A DNA stretch of 64,000 nucleotides, from positions 186,001-250,000 of the forward strand of contig NZ_FOPP01000004.1 in assembly GCF_900113525.1 (NCBI RefSeq), written 5' to 3'. Positions 42,965 to 52,466 of this stretch are shown in pieces. Source of the DNA: Pedobacter insulae. Lineage in GTDB: Bacteria; Bacteroidota; Bacteroidia; Sphingobacteriales; Sphingobacteriaceae. The position numbers and the translations under genes were made by a program. Below the pieces are notes generated by a model. It was not told the DNA's origin and searched no databases. It saw nothing but the letters and a program-made list of their open reading frames with translations. Within the stretch, counting starts at the first letter, position 1. The number at the start of each line of letters is the position of its first letter.

Positions 42965-42994
42965 GTTTTTAATTTTGTTAAAGGTTTAATAATA

Positions 42995-45358
42995 CTATTC
43001 TGGTAAGCGATCTTTTTCCCCCTTTTTTCTGTTAAACCGGTAAACTGCTGTGACATTTAAAATGGGTCCTATGCCATTATACCTAGATTGTAATTCATAA
43101 GTGGGTGCATTAAGTATTTGCCGGTCAATTAAAGAGTTGAAAATATTGTTTGCAGTGGCGCTGATGGTCATCTTTTCCTGTAAGATGTCTTTGCTTATCG
43201 CCAGGTTAACCCGGTATTGGGCTTTGTTGATGGATTGGATGTCTTTAAACTTAGCCCGGTAACTAACTAATGATTCTATAGCTAAATTTTTTGGTAACTT
43301 AATCCTGCTGTTTAACTGGGTAGTCCACATTTTGTCATCTACGCCGTATTCCTTGCCTTCAAATGCACCTTGTTGTTTAAACCTATAATAGTTTAAGTTC
43401 CAAGATAATCGCCACCAAGAAGTTGGATTGTAAGTACTTGATATTTCCAAGCCATATCGTTCCTCATTATTTAGATTGATTGGAGTTCGTAAAAAGTTAC
43501 CCTCAGCGGTTTGCTTAAGTACATACTGAAAATAGTTATTTGTACGTGCAAAATAGAAATTAGGGGTAATAGTAAATTTATTCCATCTTTTTAATAGCGC
43601 TAGTTCAAAAGAATTAGTATAGGTAGGGTCTAGGTCTGGATTGCCGACAGTGAGATTACGGATGTCAGAAAGTCCCCCAAAGGGATTAAGTTGCCAAAAT
43701 TCGGGTCTGTTAATTCTTCTACTATAACTTAGTTGTAAGTCTGTATTTTTTTGAAGATTATACACGAGATGCGCAGTTGGAAATATGTTTATATACTCTT
43801 TTTTCTCATTAAAAGTTCCAACCCTATCAGAAATGCCAATAAAAGACATTTCTGCTCTAAGTCCTAATAGGTAGTTTAATTTTTTTATTTTGTTTCCAAA
43901 TTGCACATAGGCGCTAAATAAGTTCTCGTCGTAGTTTAATTTGTTGTTATATTGAGGAAGTAAGATATCATTAGATTTGGCCCAATAATCGCTTCTTATT
44001 GCGCGAAGGTCACTTCTAAGCCCTGTTTCAAAATTCCCAAATATGCCTAAAGTTGTTTTCAGATCACTTTGGATAAAAATATCATTGCTACGCTCAATGT
44101 TTTTGGTAGTTAAATTGCTGCTTGAAATTGAACTCGGAAAAGTTTGCTGCTGATTGATATGCTGATTTTCATCATCATTCCAAAAATCGTATTGTAAGCT
44201 AGTAGTCCACTTGTGATCTTTGTTATCGAAGGTTTTAACGTGATATAGTTCCAGTTGATTGTATTTTTTTGGCTCTCTATAATGCTCGTGCCTGTAAATA
44301 CTGCTATCGCGCGTATTGTTATTACCGAAATAATTATAGTTATAATCAATATCATTATCTATGATCAGCGTACTATGAAAAAAACTTCCCGTTAAAGTGT
44401 TCTTTGGATTGATATAATAATCTCCCCCCAGATAAAAATCATAAGAATCATCTCGCCTTTTTGTGAAATTGTCTTGAAACAAGGTCTTTTTTACAACGTT
44501 TCCTATGGTAGTTTGAATACGGTTTTCCGTTAAATATAGATTCCTAATCCGTAAACCTAAATTGGTAAATAAATTAATTTTTTCTGTTTTGAAACTAATG
44601 TTTGCATTCCCATTGTATATCGCGGGCGAGCCGGCACCAGCTTGTAGGGAACCGTTTAAACCTGATAAACTGTTCTTTTTTAATACAATATTAATTATGC
44701 CAGCCCCGCCTTGGGCCTCGTATCTGGCTGATGGATTGGTAATGACTTCAACTTTTTCAATACTACTTGCTGGTAGTTGCGCTAAACCATTGTTCATTGA
44801 CATCATGGAGGGTTTACCATTTATTAATATGCGAACTGCATTATTCCCCCGCAAACTGATTACCCCGTTGGCGTCAACATTTACAGAGGGGACATTGTTT
44901 AGAATGTCGCCGGCATTTCCACCTTTCGACATTAGATCCTTACCTACATTGAATACTTTTTTATCTAAATTTAGTTCTAAACTTGATTTTTCACCGAGTA
45001 CGTTAACAGATTGCAAGAGTTTAACGTCTTCGTTTAGCAATATATCCCCTAAATCTAAATCACTATCAATTTTCTTATTTTCAAGTAAAAAGGGTACAAA
45101 TGAAATGAATTCAAATTTTAGTTGATATTTTCCAGGGACTATTTTTATCAAAAACTCTCCATTTTCGTTAGCCGCAAAACTTTTGATGTTTTTTTGATCC
45201 TCGGCCAATTGTAAGGTTACACTGGCATTTGCAATAGGCTGCTTAGTACTGGCTTCCAGGATTTTTCCCTTAATTGTTACGTTTTTGACTTCCTGTGCAA
45301 TGCATTGGAAGGTGCAGAGCATTAGCAGGCTAGTTACTACGTTTCTTTTAATATTCAT
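42995..45358 (-). CDS. outer membrane beta-barrel protein (OMP_b-brl_3/TonB-receptor-like)
   Basis: A 787-residue outer membrane protein starting at the ATG at 45358 (a longer TTG-started frame adds a non-signal leader). Signal peptide ends near CIAQ. A CarboxypepD_reg-like domain (VTIKGKILEASTKQPIANAS) is followed by a plug-like region (GDILNNVPSVNVDANGVISL, PSARYEAQGGAGIINIVLKK) and a barrel. No SusD gene is nearby. It is divergent from the LytS/LytTR pair, so it may be regulated by them (inference). Confidence 0.85.
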   Translation of the reverse strand: MNIKRNVVTSLLMLCTFQCIAQEVKNVTIKGKILEASTKQPIANASVTLQLAEDQKNIKSFAANENGEFLIKIVPGKYQLKFEFISFVPFLLENKKIDSDLDLGDILLNEDVKLLQSVNVLGEKSSLELNLDKKVFNVGKDLMSKGGNAGDILNNVPSVNVDANGVISLRGNNAVRILINGKPSMMSMNNGLAQLPASSIEKVEVITNPSARYEAQGGAGIINIVLKKNSLSGLNGSLQAGAGSPAIYNGNANISFKTEKINLFTNLGLRIRNLYLTENRIQTTIGNVVKKTLFQDNFTKRRDDSYDFYLGGDYYINPKNTLTGSFFHSTLIIDNDIDYNYNYFGNNNTRDSSIYRHEHYREPKKYNQLELYHVKTFDNKDHKWTTSLQYDFWNDDENQHINQQQTFPSSISSSNLTTKNIERSNDIFIQSDLKTTLGIFGNFETGLRSDLRAIRSDYWAKSNDILLPQYNNKLNYDENLFSAYVQFGNKIKKLNYLLGLRAEMSFIGISDRVGTFNEKKEYINIFPTAHLVYNLQKNTDLQLSYSRRINRPEFWQLNPFGGLSDIRNLTVGNPDLDPTYTNSFELALLKRWNKFTITPNFYFARTNNYFQYVLKQTAEGNFLRTPINLNNEERYGLEISSTYNPTSWWRLSWNLNYYRFKQQGAFEGKEYGVDDKMWTTQLNSRIKLPKNLAIESLVSYRAKFKDIQSINKAQYRVNLAISKDILQEKMTISATANNIFNSLIDRQILNAPTYELQSRYNGIGPILNVTAVYRFNRKKGEKDRLPE

Positions 45359-45478
45359 TTTCGTATTTTTAACCGAAGATGCTCTCCTGGGCAATGCGAA
45401 AAATGAATAGCCGCTTGATAATTGCAAAACACTGCTGTATGATCTTGATTAGCAGGCAAATCTCATTAGTGAGTATTT

Positions 45479-45502
45479 CTGCTGTATTCAGCAGTTTTTT
45501 TG
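45479..45502 (+). terminator. terminator-like hairpin upstream of the lytS-type gene
   Basis: CTGCTG (45479-45484) and CAGCAG (45489-45494) form a six-base stem with a TATT loop, followed by TTTTTTT. It points along the plus strand but no plus-strand gene ends there. The left-arm sequence CTGCTGTAT also occurs at 45432-45440. It may end a small transcript from the divergent region or be regulatory. Confidence 0.55.
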
Positions 45503-45544
45503 TGGTATTCGTCGACATTTACAATGAGTAATTCAAACGAATGT

Positions 45545-45552
45545 TATCTTTG
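45545..45552 (+). promoter_or_regulatory. -7 element immediately before the sensor kinase gene
   Basis: A perfect TATCTTTG ends 5 bases before the ATG at 45558. If used, the mRNA would start at or within a few bases of the ATG, so it would be leaderless. A clean -33 element is not visible. Confidence 0.45.
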
Positions 45553-45557
45553 AAAAG

Positions 45558-46670
45558 ATGTCGATCTTTAATAAAATAATACGCTTTAGTTCCATTTATC
45601 GGTTTTCTAGCCATTTGTTGTTCTGGTTAGTGGTGTTTATTGTTCCCCAGTGGGAAGCAGGAACTAGTTTCAGGAATATGTTAATAGAGAACATGTTCTA
45701 TGTGTTTTTTTATATGATGGCCTCGTATTTTGTTGCCTATTTTATTATTCCCATGTTATTGAAAGGGGAGAATTATTTTTTAGCTACAGTTTATTTCATA
45801 GTCGGCGCTTATATAATTAGTGCCATTTTACGGATTACGGTGGTGTATGTACTGGAGCCTATTGTGAGAAACCCACCGTTTGATCAAGAACCCATATTAC
45901 AAATTTTAACGGATATGCATACCCTGATTAACGTGTATTTTCTGCAGAATTTTTCCCTGGCCTGGATCTTTGGTTTTATCAAATTAATGAAAGATCAATA
46001 TGCTATCAAGCAACGTACGCTTTTGTTAGAAAAGGAAAAAACAGAGGCAGAATTGAATATTTTGAAAGCACAGCTTAATCCTCATTTCTTATTCAATACA
46101 CTTAATAATATTTATTCATTATCTTTAGTTAATTCTCCAGTAACTTCAAAATCTATTGCTGGGCTTTCACAAATTTTAGATCACGTACTTTATCGTTGCA
46201 ATAGTACCTATGTTTCCATATCATCAGAAATTAATTTACTTATTAATTATATCGACCTCGAGAAGTTGAGATATAGTGATCGTCTAGTTGTTAATTTCCA
46301 TCACAACATTGAGGAAGAATCAGAAATTGCTCCATTAATTTTACTATCCATTGTGGAAAATGCATTTAAACACGGCGCTGGGGAAGACATAGGCAGGCCA
46401 GTAATCGATATCGATCTTAGGTTAGAGGGTACTAAATTTTATTTCAAAGTAACAAATACGTTTATTTTTAGGGAAGAAATTGAGCAATATGATAAAATAG
46501 GCCTGACCAACATTCGTAAACAATTAGAGATAATTTATCCAGGAAACCATGAGCTCATTACCTCCATTAAGGAAGGGACCTTTGTAACTTTATTAACTAT
46601 AACCTTGGATAACCAAGAAACCACAAAAGCCAAATCTATTGATGAAAGTAAAATGTCTTTTAGTAGATGA
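45558..46670 (+). CDS. LytS-type sensor histidine kinase
   Basis: A 370-residue membrane kinase of the His_kinase (PF06580) LytS/YehU class. Four hydrophobic segments occupy residues ~15-150; a short coiled coil (LLEKEKTEAELNILKAQL) leads into the phospho-acceptor motif QLNPHFLFNTLNNIYSL (His near 176). The ATPase part includes LSIVENAFKHGAGE (N-box). Its last bases overlap the response regulator gene (46642 to 46670), so the pair is tightly coupled. Signal unknown. Confidence 0.92.
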   Translation: MSIFNKIIRFSSIYRFSSHLLFWLVVFIVPQWEAGTSFRNMLIENMFYVFFYMMASYFVAYFIIPMLLKGENYFLATVYFIVGAYIISAILRITVVYVLEPIVRNPPFDQEPILQILTDMHTLINVYFLQNFSLAWIFGFIKLMKDQYAIKQRTLLLEKEKTEAELNILKAQLNPHFLFNTLNNIYSLSLVNSPVTSKSIAGLSQILDHVLYRCNSTYVSISSEINLLINYIDLEKLRYSDRLVVNFHHNIEEESEIAPLILLSIVENAFKHGAGEDIGRPVIDIDLRLEGTKFYFKVTNTFIFREEIEQYDKIGLTNIRKQLEIIYPGNHELITSIKEGTFVTLLTITLDNQETTKAKSIDESKMSFSR

Positions 46671-47349
46671 TGAACCATTAGCCATCGAGCTAATTAAGAA
46701 CCATTTAGAACAGTTAGCTCTTTTCGAAGTGGTAGGTAGTTGCAGTAATGCTGTAAAAGCATTGGAAGTGCTGAGGATTGCACAGGTGGATTTAATATTT
46801 CTAGATATTAAAATGCCTCAACTTACGGGGATTGATTTTTTAAAAACCTTAAAAAATCCACCTTCCGTAATTATAACAACAGCGTACAGAGAGTTTGCAT
46901 TAGATGGTTATGATCTGGATATCGTAGATTATCTTTTAAAACCGATTACTTTTGATCGATTTTTCAAAGCAATAGACAGGTACCTCAGAACGGTACAAAG
47001 TCTGGAAAATCCCGGAATCCCGACTAGCATAAATCAATTTATCTATATAAAAAGTGGCGTGAAGTTTCATAAAGTGTATGCGGAAGATATTTTATACATT
47101 GAGAGCCTAAGAGATTACGTAATTATCCATTGTATTCAACAGCAAATCAATGCCAAATACAAAATTAGTGATATAGAGAAAGAGTTAATACCTTTTAATT
47201 TCCTTCGTATTCATAGGTCATTTATCGTTAATCCAAGAAAAATAAGTGCATTCACAACGAATGACATTGAAATAGGAAATAAAGAAATCCCGATCGGTAC
47301 AAACTATAAATTACAAGTGCTCAGTGTGTTGAAAAACAAACACACTTAA
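46642..47349 (+). CDS. LytTR-family response regulator
   Basis: A 235-residue response regulator. The receiver domain has VDDEP (Asp9-10 acidic pair), phospho-acceptor Asp55 in LIFLDIKMPQL, and the TTAYREFALDGYDLD and YLLKPI segments. The C-terminal LytTR DNA-binding domain includes YIESLRDYVIIH and FLRIHRSFIVN. The ATG at 46642 is preferred over a TTG one codon earlier. It overlaps the kinase gene by 29 bases. Targets are unknown. Confidence 0.92.
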   Translation: MKVKCLLVDDEPLAIELIKNHLEQLALFEVVGSCSNAVKALEVLRIAQVDLIFLDIKMPQLTGIDFLKTLKNPPSVIITTAYREFALDGYDLDIVDYLLKPITFDRFFKAIDRYLRTVQSLENPGIPTSINQFIYIKSGVKFHKVYAEDILYIESLRDYVIIHCIQQQINAKYKISDIEKELIPFNFLRIHRSFIVNPRKISAFTTNDIEIGNKEIPIGTNYKLQVLSVLKNKHT

Positions 47350-47371
47350 ACACCTATTTTAAAAAAAAAAG

Positions 47372-48253
47372 CTATTCCGCAAACCTTGTTGCGAACTCTT
47401 TCGCAAACTCGATTAATTTTGTAGCACCAGCTTTTGGTTTATGAAGATTAAAATCATCGCTCAATAGTCCTTTACCCATGGCGATGCCCATTTCTACATA
47501 GTTTTTGGCAACCGGTTCTGGTAAGCCTGCCTGTAGCATTCCCGCAAATAACTCCTCATTAGTAAATTGTATCCAGGCTAAGTTGGGATTATTGATTGCT
47601 TTTCCTAAAATTGAGGCTACTGCTGCTGCTGTTTGTTTTTCACTATAAACATATTCGAAACTTTTTCCTTCGAAACCGAATTCGATTTGATTGGTAATTT
47701 CCGTAGCAATATCAATTGGATGTACGAGTATCATTTCAGTTTCGTCACTGTAATTTGAGCCAGTAAACCCTACGTTCTTAATTAAGGGGATATCGTTGTA
47801 AAAGTTGGTATAAAAGAAGCCCGCTCTCAAATGCTTGACGTTAACGTTATCTAACCTATTTAAAATCTGTTCTACATCATGCAATCCTTTAATCGGGCCT
47901 GTTTCTTCTGGTAAATGTGCGCCTATGCTACTCAAATTAATGATGTTTTTAACACCAGCCAATTTGATAGCTTTAGCATAGCTTTCACCTACATTTACCA
48001 TATACGCTCTTTGATCTGCTGTTCCAAAATTATTAGGGGTCATCGTGTAAACTAGATCTGCTTGTTTGAATGCTGCTGTTAGAAAAGCAATATCCTCTAC
48101 TGATCCTATAGCAGGGATAGCCCCTAACGCTTTTATGTTACTTGCGGTGGCTTCATTGCTACTCACTACTGTGACAGCATAACCTGCATTCACTAATTTC
48201 TGCGCCAGTGGCTTACTAATATTTCCTAATGATCCGGTGATTGTAATATTCAT
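47372..48253 (-). CDS. NmrA-like NAD(P)-binding oxidoreductase
   Basis: A 293-residue Rossmann protein starting MNITITGSLGNISKPLAQKL; the GSLGNIS loop is a variant of the usual GASGNLG. YTMTPNNFGTADQRAYM and GVKNIINLSSIGAHLPEE follow. It lacks the SDR YxxxK catalytic pair, in line with the NmrA/quinone-oxidoreductase subgroup. It diverges from an HxlR regulator gene with two direct repeats between them, so it is likely the target of that regulator and may act on quinones or other electrophiles (inference). Confidence 0.88.
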   Translation of the reverse strand: MNITITGSLGNISKPLAQKLVNAGYAVTVVSSNEATASNIKALGAIPAIGSVEDIAFLTAAFKQADLVYTMTPNNFGTADQRAYMVNVGESYAKAIKLAGVKNIINLSSIGAHLPEETGPIKGLHDVEQILNRLDNVNVKHLRAGFFYTNFYNDIPLIKNVGFTGSNYSDETEMILVHPIDIATEITNQIEFGFEGKSFEYVYSEKQTAAAVASILGKAINNPNLAWIQFTNEELFAGMLQAGLPEPVAKNYVEMGIAMGKGLLSDDFNLHKPKAGATKLIEFAKEFATRFAE

Positions 48254-48293
48254 ATTTTTTTATTTTAAATGTTGTTTGGACAAAGGTATATTT

Positions 48294-48319
48294 GTACTTA
48301 CTTTTATACAAGTACTTAC
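48294..48319. promoter_or_regulatory. direct repeat operator candidate, HxlR/NmrA divergent region
   Basis: GTACTTAC occurs at 48294-48301 and again at 48312-48319, 18 bases apart. It lies between the divergent NmrA-like and HxlR genes, about 16 bases before the HxlR ATG. HxlR proteins bind such short repeats near their own promoter. Confidence 0.55.
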
Positions 48320-48334
48320 CCTAAAGTATGTATT

Positions 48335-48691
48335 ATGACCAAGATTAAAGAAAACTCTACGCGTAATGAAAATAAGCAATTAACTGCTGGATGGTGCCCT
48401 GTAAGCTACGTAATGAATAAATTGGGCGGTTATTGGAAGCCGATTATACTTTTCCAGTTAATTGAAGGCCCTAAGCGATATAGCGAATTACGGAAGGCTA
48501 TTCCAACAATAACCGAGAAGATGCTTATACAGCATTTAAAACAATTGCAAGAGGATAACTTAGTGCTTAGAACGGCGACAGCTGTAGTCCCGCCACATGT
48601 AACCTATAAACTTACCCAAGCGGGAATAAATTTAACACCTGTAATGGAGGCCATGGCTAATTGGGCTATAAATAATAGAGAAAATAACTAG
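48335..48691 (+). CDS. HxlR-family transcriptional regulator
   Basis: A 118-residue winged-helix regulator starting at ATG 48335; a frame opening at 48269 would add a Cys/Tyr-rich leader unlike the family. The Cys21 in AGWCPVSYVMNKLGGYWK is at the position used for thiol redox sensing in YodB/QorR-type members. The recognition helix is in YSELRKAIPTITEKMLIQHLK. It likely autoregulates and controls the divergent NmrA-like gene. Redox sensing is an inference from the Cys. Confidence 0.9.
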   Translation: MTKIKENSTRNENKQLTAGWCPVSYVMNKLGGYWKPIILFQLIEGPKRYSELRKAIPTITEKMLIQHLKQLQEDNLVLRTATAVVPPHVTYKLTQAGINLTPVMEAMANWAINNRENN

Positions 48692-48794
48692 GCACCTATC
48701 CTAAAGCTCTCCACAATATTTTAATTTCTCCACAAAAACTTTATCACTAACAGGCAACGTTGTATATTTACGGCTTACGTAACCGCATAAAATT

Positions 48795-51404
48795 TTGGCT
48801 AAAGCAACAGAAAAGGTAACTCCATTAATGCAACAATATAACACCATTAAAACCAAGTATCCTGGTGCCTTATTGTTATTTAGAGTGGGCGATTTTTACG
48901 AAACCTTTGGTGAAGATGCCATTAAAACTTCCCAAATTTTAGGAATTGTTTTAACTAAAAGGGGAACCGGTCCCAATGGAGCTTTAGAACTTGCAGGTTT
49001 TCCACATCATTCGCTGGAAAATTATCTTTCTAAATTAGTTAGAGCCGGACAAAGAGTAGCTATTTGCGATCAGTTAGAAGATCCTAAGCTTACCAAAAGT
49101 ATTGTGAAGCGTGGTGTGACAGAATTGGTTACGCCTGGTGTCGCCTATAATGACAACATACTAAGTCAAAAATCCAATAATTATTTAGCTGCAGTTTATT
49201 TTGATAAGCAGACTATCGGAGTTTCGTTTTGCGATATTTCTACCGGCGAATTCTTGGTTGCACAAGGTAGTGCAGAATACATTGATAAGCTTTTACAAGG
49301 TTTTAGACCTACGGAGGTTGTTTTTCAGAAAAGTAAGCGGCAGGAGTTCCTATCAACTTTTGGGGATAAATTTTATACTTTTCATATCGATGATTGGGCT
49401 TTCACCAATGATTATTCAACGGAGATTTTAACCAAACATTTTGAGGTTAATTCATTAAAAGGTTTTGGAGTTGATAAATTACAATCCGGGATTGTAGCGG
49501 CAGGTGTAGTACTTTATTATTTGGGCGAAACGGAGCATCGCAATCTGCAGCATATAACCGCTATTTCCAGGATTGAAGAGGATCGTTACATGTGGCTGGA
49601 TCGGTTCACTATTCGCAATCTTGAGCTGGTAAGCTCACCGAATGATAATGCTGTTACCTTATTCAATGTGTTAGATCAGACCAGTACCCCAATGGGTGCC
49701 AGAATGCTACATAAGTGGATTATTATGCCATTGAAAGAACTAAAGCCCATTCAAGAGCGCTTAGGGATGATAGAATATCTGGTAAAACATGAGGAGTTGT
49801 TGCAAGAATTCTTAACTCATATTAAACCGATTGGTGATTTGGAACGCCTGATATCTAAAGTTGGTCTGCAGAAAGCCGGACCACGTGAGCTTTGCCAGCT
49901 TAAGCGCGCATTGTATCATATTGAAGAAGTTAAAAAGATTGCACATCTCACAAAGGATCCCTTTTTAACCGTAATGGCTGATCAGTTAAATCCCTGTTTA
50001 AGTATTAGGGAGAAGCTCGAAAGAGAATTGCAACATGATCCACCTGCATTATTAATTAAAGGCAATGTGATCGCTGATGGAATTGACGATGAATTAGATC
50101 GGTTAAGGAAAATAGCTTTTGGCGGAAAAGAATATTTAGTCGAGATCCAGAAAAGAGAAGCTGGTAGTACAGGTATTCCCTCCTTAAAAATTTCATTTAA
50201 TAATGTTTTTGGTTACTATTTAGAAGTTACACATACCCATAAGGACAAGGTTCCTGAAAGCTGGATCAGAAAACAAACACTCGTAAATGCCGAACGATAT
50301 ATTACCCCTGAATTAAAAGAATACGAAGAGCAGATTTTAGGTGCCGAAGAAAAAATCCATGCAATAGAAGTTCGTTTGTATAACGAACTATTGTATCAAG
50401 TTGCGCAATACATTAAACCAATTCAGCTAAATGCTTATTTAATTGCGCAATTGGATGTATTACTTTGCTTTGCGCAGCTAGCGGTTAGCAACCACTATGT
50501 AAAGCCTGAATTAAACACAAAAAAGGATTTAGATATTAAAGGTGGACGCCATCCTGTTATCGAAAAGCAATTGCCTACGGGTGAAGAATACATTACCAAT
50601 GATGTATTTTTGGATAATGATACCCAGCAGATCATCATTATTACCGGGCCGAATATGTCGGGTAAATCGGCTATTTTAAGGCAAACAGCCTTGATCGTAC
50701 TCATGGCACAAATGGGTTGTTTTGTTCCTGCAAAAGCTGCTAAAATAGGCGTTGTCGATAAAATATTTACCAGGGTAGGTGCATCCGATAATTTGTCGAG
50801 CGGTGAGAGTACATTCATGGTAGAAATGAATGAGACTGCAAGTATTTTGAACAATATTTCTGATCGGAGTTTGATTTTGTTGGATGAAATAGGTAGAGGT
50901 ACAAGTACTTATGACGGTATTTCCATTGCCTGGGCTATAGCGGAGTTCCTGCATGAACATCCAACAGCACGTCCAAAAACTCTTTTCGCTACGCATTATC
51001 ATGAACTTAATGAATTAGAGAATACCATGGGTCGTATCAAAAATTTTAATGTTACGATTAAAGAAATGTCGAATAAGGTTATTTTCTTGCGCAAGTTAGT
51101 TCCAGGAGGAAGTGAACATAGTTTCGGTATCCACGTGGCGAAAATGGCCGGCATGCCTGCTAAATTAATCAATAGAGCCAATGAAATATTAAAACGCCTA
51201 GAAATAGATAGAACCGAAGGTCAAAGCATTAAAGACAGTATTAAAAAGGTGCAGAACCAGGCTTATCAATTGCAGATGTTTGCCGTTGATGATCCGGTTT
51301 TAGTCAAGATACGAGATACACTTAACAACCTTGATGTAAATCTATTAACTCCAGTGGAGGCATTGTTAAAGCTTGACGAAATACAACGATTGATTAAGAC
51401 GTAA
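48795..51404 (+). CDS. mutS: DNA mismatch repair protein MutS
   Basis: An 869-residue MutS starting with TTG. The mismatch-contacting Phe-x-Glu is F34-Y-E36 in RVGDFYETFGEDA. The connector, lever and clamp domains follow; the ATPase has Walker A GPNMSGKSAILRQ (about 618-630), Walker B LILLDEIGRGTSTYDG and ATHYHEL. It binds base mismatches and recruits MutL. A TATATTTA element at 48763-48770 is a weak promoter candidate. The NlpC/P60 gene follows 8 bases later. Confidence 0.97.
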   Translation: MAKATEKVTPLMQQYNTIKTKYPGALLLFRVGDFYETFGEDAIKTSQILGIVLTKRGTGPNGALELAGFPHHSLENYLSKLVRAGQRVAICDQLEDPKLTKSIVKRGVTELVTPGVAYNDNILSQKSNNYLAAVYFDKQTIGVSFCDISTGEFLVAQGSAEYIDKLLQGFRPTEVVFQKSKRQEFLSTFGDKFYTFHIDDWAFTNDYSTEILTKHFEVNSLKGFGVDKLQSGIVAAGVVLYYLGETEHRNLQHITAISRIEEDRYMWLDRFTIRNLELVSSPNDNAVTLFNVLDQTSTPMGARMLHKWIIMPLKELKPIQERLGMIEYLVKHEELLQEFLTHIKPIGDLERLISKVGLQKAGPRELCQLKRALYHIEEVKKIAHLTKDPFLTVMADQLNPCLSIREKLERELQHDPPALLIKGNVIADGIDDELDRLRKIAFGGKEYLVEIQKREAGSTGIPSLKISFNNVFGYYLEVTHTHKDKVPESWIRKQTLVNAERYITPELKEYEEQILGAEEKIHAIEVRLYNELLYQVAQYIKPIQLNAYLIAQLDVLLCFAQLAVSNHYVKPELNTKKDLDIKGGRHPVIEKQLPTGEEYITNDVFLDNDTQQIIIITGPNMSGKSAILRQTALIVLMAQMGCFVPAKAAKIGVVDKIFTRVGASDNLSSGESTFMVEMNETASILNNISDRSLILLDEIGRGTSTYDGISIAWAIAEFLHEHPTARPKTLFATHYHELNELENTMGRIKNFNVTIKEMSNKVIFLRKLVPGGSEHSFGIHVAKMAGMPAKLINRANEILKRLEIDRTEGQSIKDSIKKVQNQAYQLQMFAVDDPVLVKIRDTLNNLDVNLLTPVEALLKLDEIQRLIKT

Positions 51405-51412
51405 AATTTGAG

Positions 51413-51895
51413 ATGAGAAAGCAACTGTTATTTTTTTTCATTATCGTAACGTTGTCGGCCTGCGGGACTCGGAAAAATACCGTCTCTACCACAAAAGCAG
51501 CACGAGCCGCAGATGCGATGGCAAATTTAAAGAGCAAAGAGCTGTATCGTTTTATTACAGCGTGGACAGGGGTAAAATACAGGTTGGGTGGAATGGATAA
51601 AAATGGTATCGATTGTTCAGGTTTTGCTTTAATTTTAGAAAGAGATATTTATGGTGTAACTTTACCACGAAGATCGAAGGATCAAGCAGAGGTCATTAAC
51701 CAAAAAGATAAACGTAACCTGAAAGAAGGTGATTTAATTTTTTTCTCGTTTGGTGGCAATGAAGTCGACCATGTTGGCGTTTACTTAAATGATGATTTTT
51801 TTGTGCATGCCTCCACTACCAGAGGTGTTGTTGTAGATGATTTAACCATGCCAGTGTATCAAAAAGCTATTGTAAAAACAGGAACCTTAAAATAA
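51413..51895 (+). CDS. NlpC/P60 cell-wall peptidase lipoprotein
   Basis: A 160-residue lipoprotein with lipobox LSAC (Cys17). The NlpC/P60 domain has the catalytic Cys68 in GIDCSGF and His in VDHVGVYL (about residue 118), with a further His in FVHAST. These enzymes cut peptidoglycan stem peptides in the periplasm. Close spacing after mutS (8 bases) and before the thioredoxin-like gene (5 bases) suggests co-transcription rather than common function. Confidence 0.9.
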   Translation: MRKQLLFFFIIVTLSACGTRKNTVSTTKAARAADAMANLKSKELYRFITAWTGVKYRLGGMDKNGIDCSGFALILERDIYGVTLPRRSKDQAEVINQKDKRNLKEGDLIFFSFGGNEVDHVGVYLNDDFFVHASTTRGVVVDDLTMPVYQKAIVKTGTLK

Positions 51896-51900
51896 GAAAA

Positions 51901-52455
51901 ATGCGTAAAATACTATTTTCACTCTCACTTTGTATCGGGTTTTCGATGGCGCTTAATGCCCAGTCGGTGGCTTTAAGGCCTGGGAATACGATCTCCAATA
52001 TTTTGTTGAAAAATACAAATGGAGGTACTTATGATTTTAAGGCTCAAAAAACTGCCAAAGGCTTTATCGTGGTGTTTATGACTCCAAGTTGTGATCATTG
52101 CAGAGCCTACGAAAAGCGGGTGATAGCACTTGATCAAAAGTATAAAGGTAAAGGATACCCGGTAGTCGCAATTGGACCATATGGAGATTATCCCAATGAA
52201 TATCCTTTAGACGCGCTGGCGGAAATGAATAAACTAGCCAAGAATGAAGGTTTTACTTTCCCTTATTTGTCTGATTCAAAATTTAAATATACTACCTTAT
52301 TGGGTGTTCAAAAAACTCCTACTGCTTTTGTATTACAAAAGAAAGCAAACGGATTTTTAATCGTTTATAAAGGAGATATTGACGATGAACTTGACGCTAA
52401 AAAACAGCCAAAGCATAAGTTTGTAGAGGAACAAGTAAATAAACTAATCAAATAA
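51901..52455 (+). CDS. TlpA-like periplasmic thioredoxin-fold protein
   Basis: A 184-residue exported protein. The signal peptide ends around LNAQS; the redox pair is Cys64 and Cys67 in PSCDHCRAYEKR, then a thioredoxin fold with cis-Pro in LGVQKTPTAFVL. It resembles Bacteroidota AhpC/TSA-TlpA proteins that reduce or make disulfides in the periplasm. No ResA or cytochrome c gene is adjacent. A 37-codon ORF follows at 52467. Confidence 0.88.
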   Translation: MRKILFSLSLCIGFSMALNAQSVALRPGNTISNILLKNTNGGTYDFKAQKTAKGFIVVFMTPSCDHCRAYEKRVIALDQKYKGKGYPVVAIGPYGDYPNEYPLDALAEMNKLAKNEGFTFPYLSDSKFKYTTLLGVQKTPTAFVLQKKANGFLIVYKGDIDDELDAKKQPKHKFVEEQVNKLIK

Positions 52456-52466
52456 ACCTCCATCAC

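Noticed and set aside
44562-45125. Antisense open frame within the outer membrane barrel gene
   Set aside because: Antisense to a clear coding sequence; composition is that of a mirrored frame.
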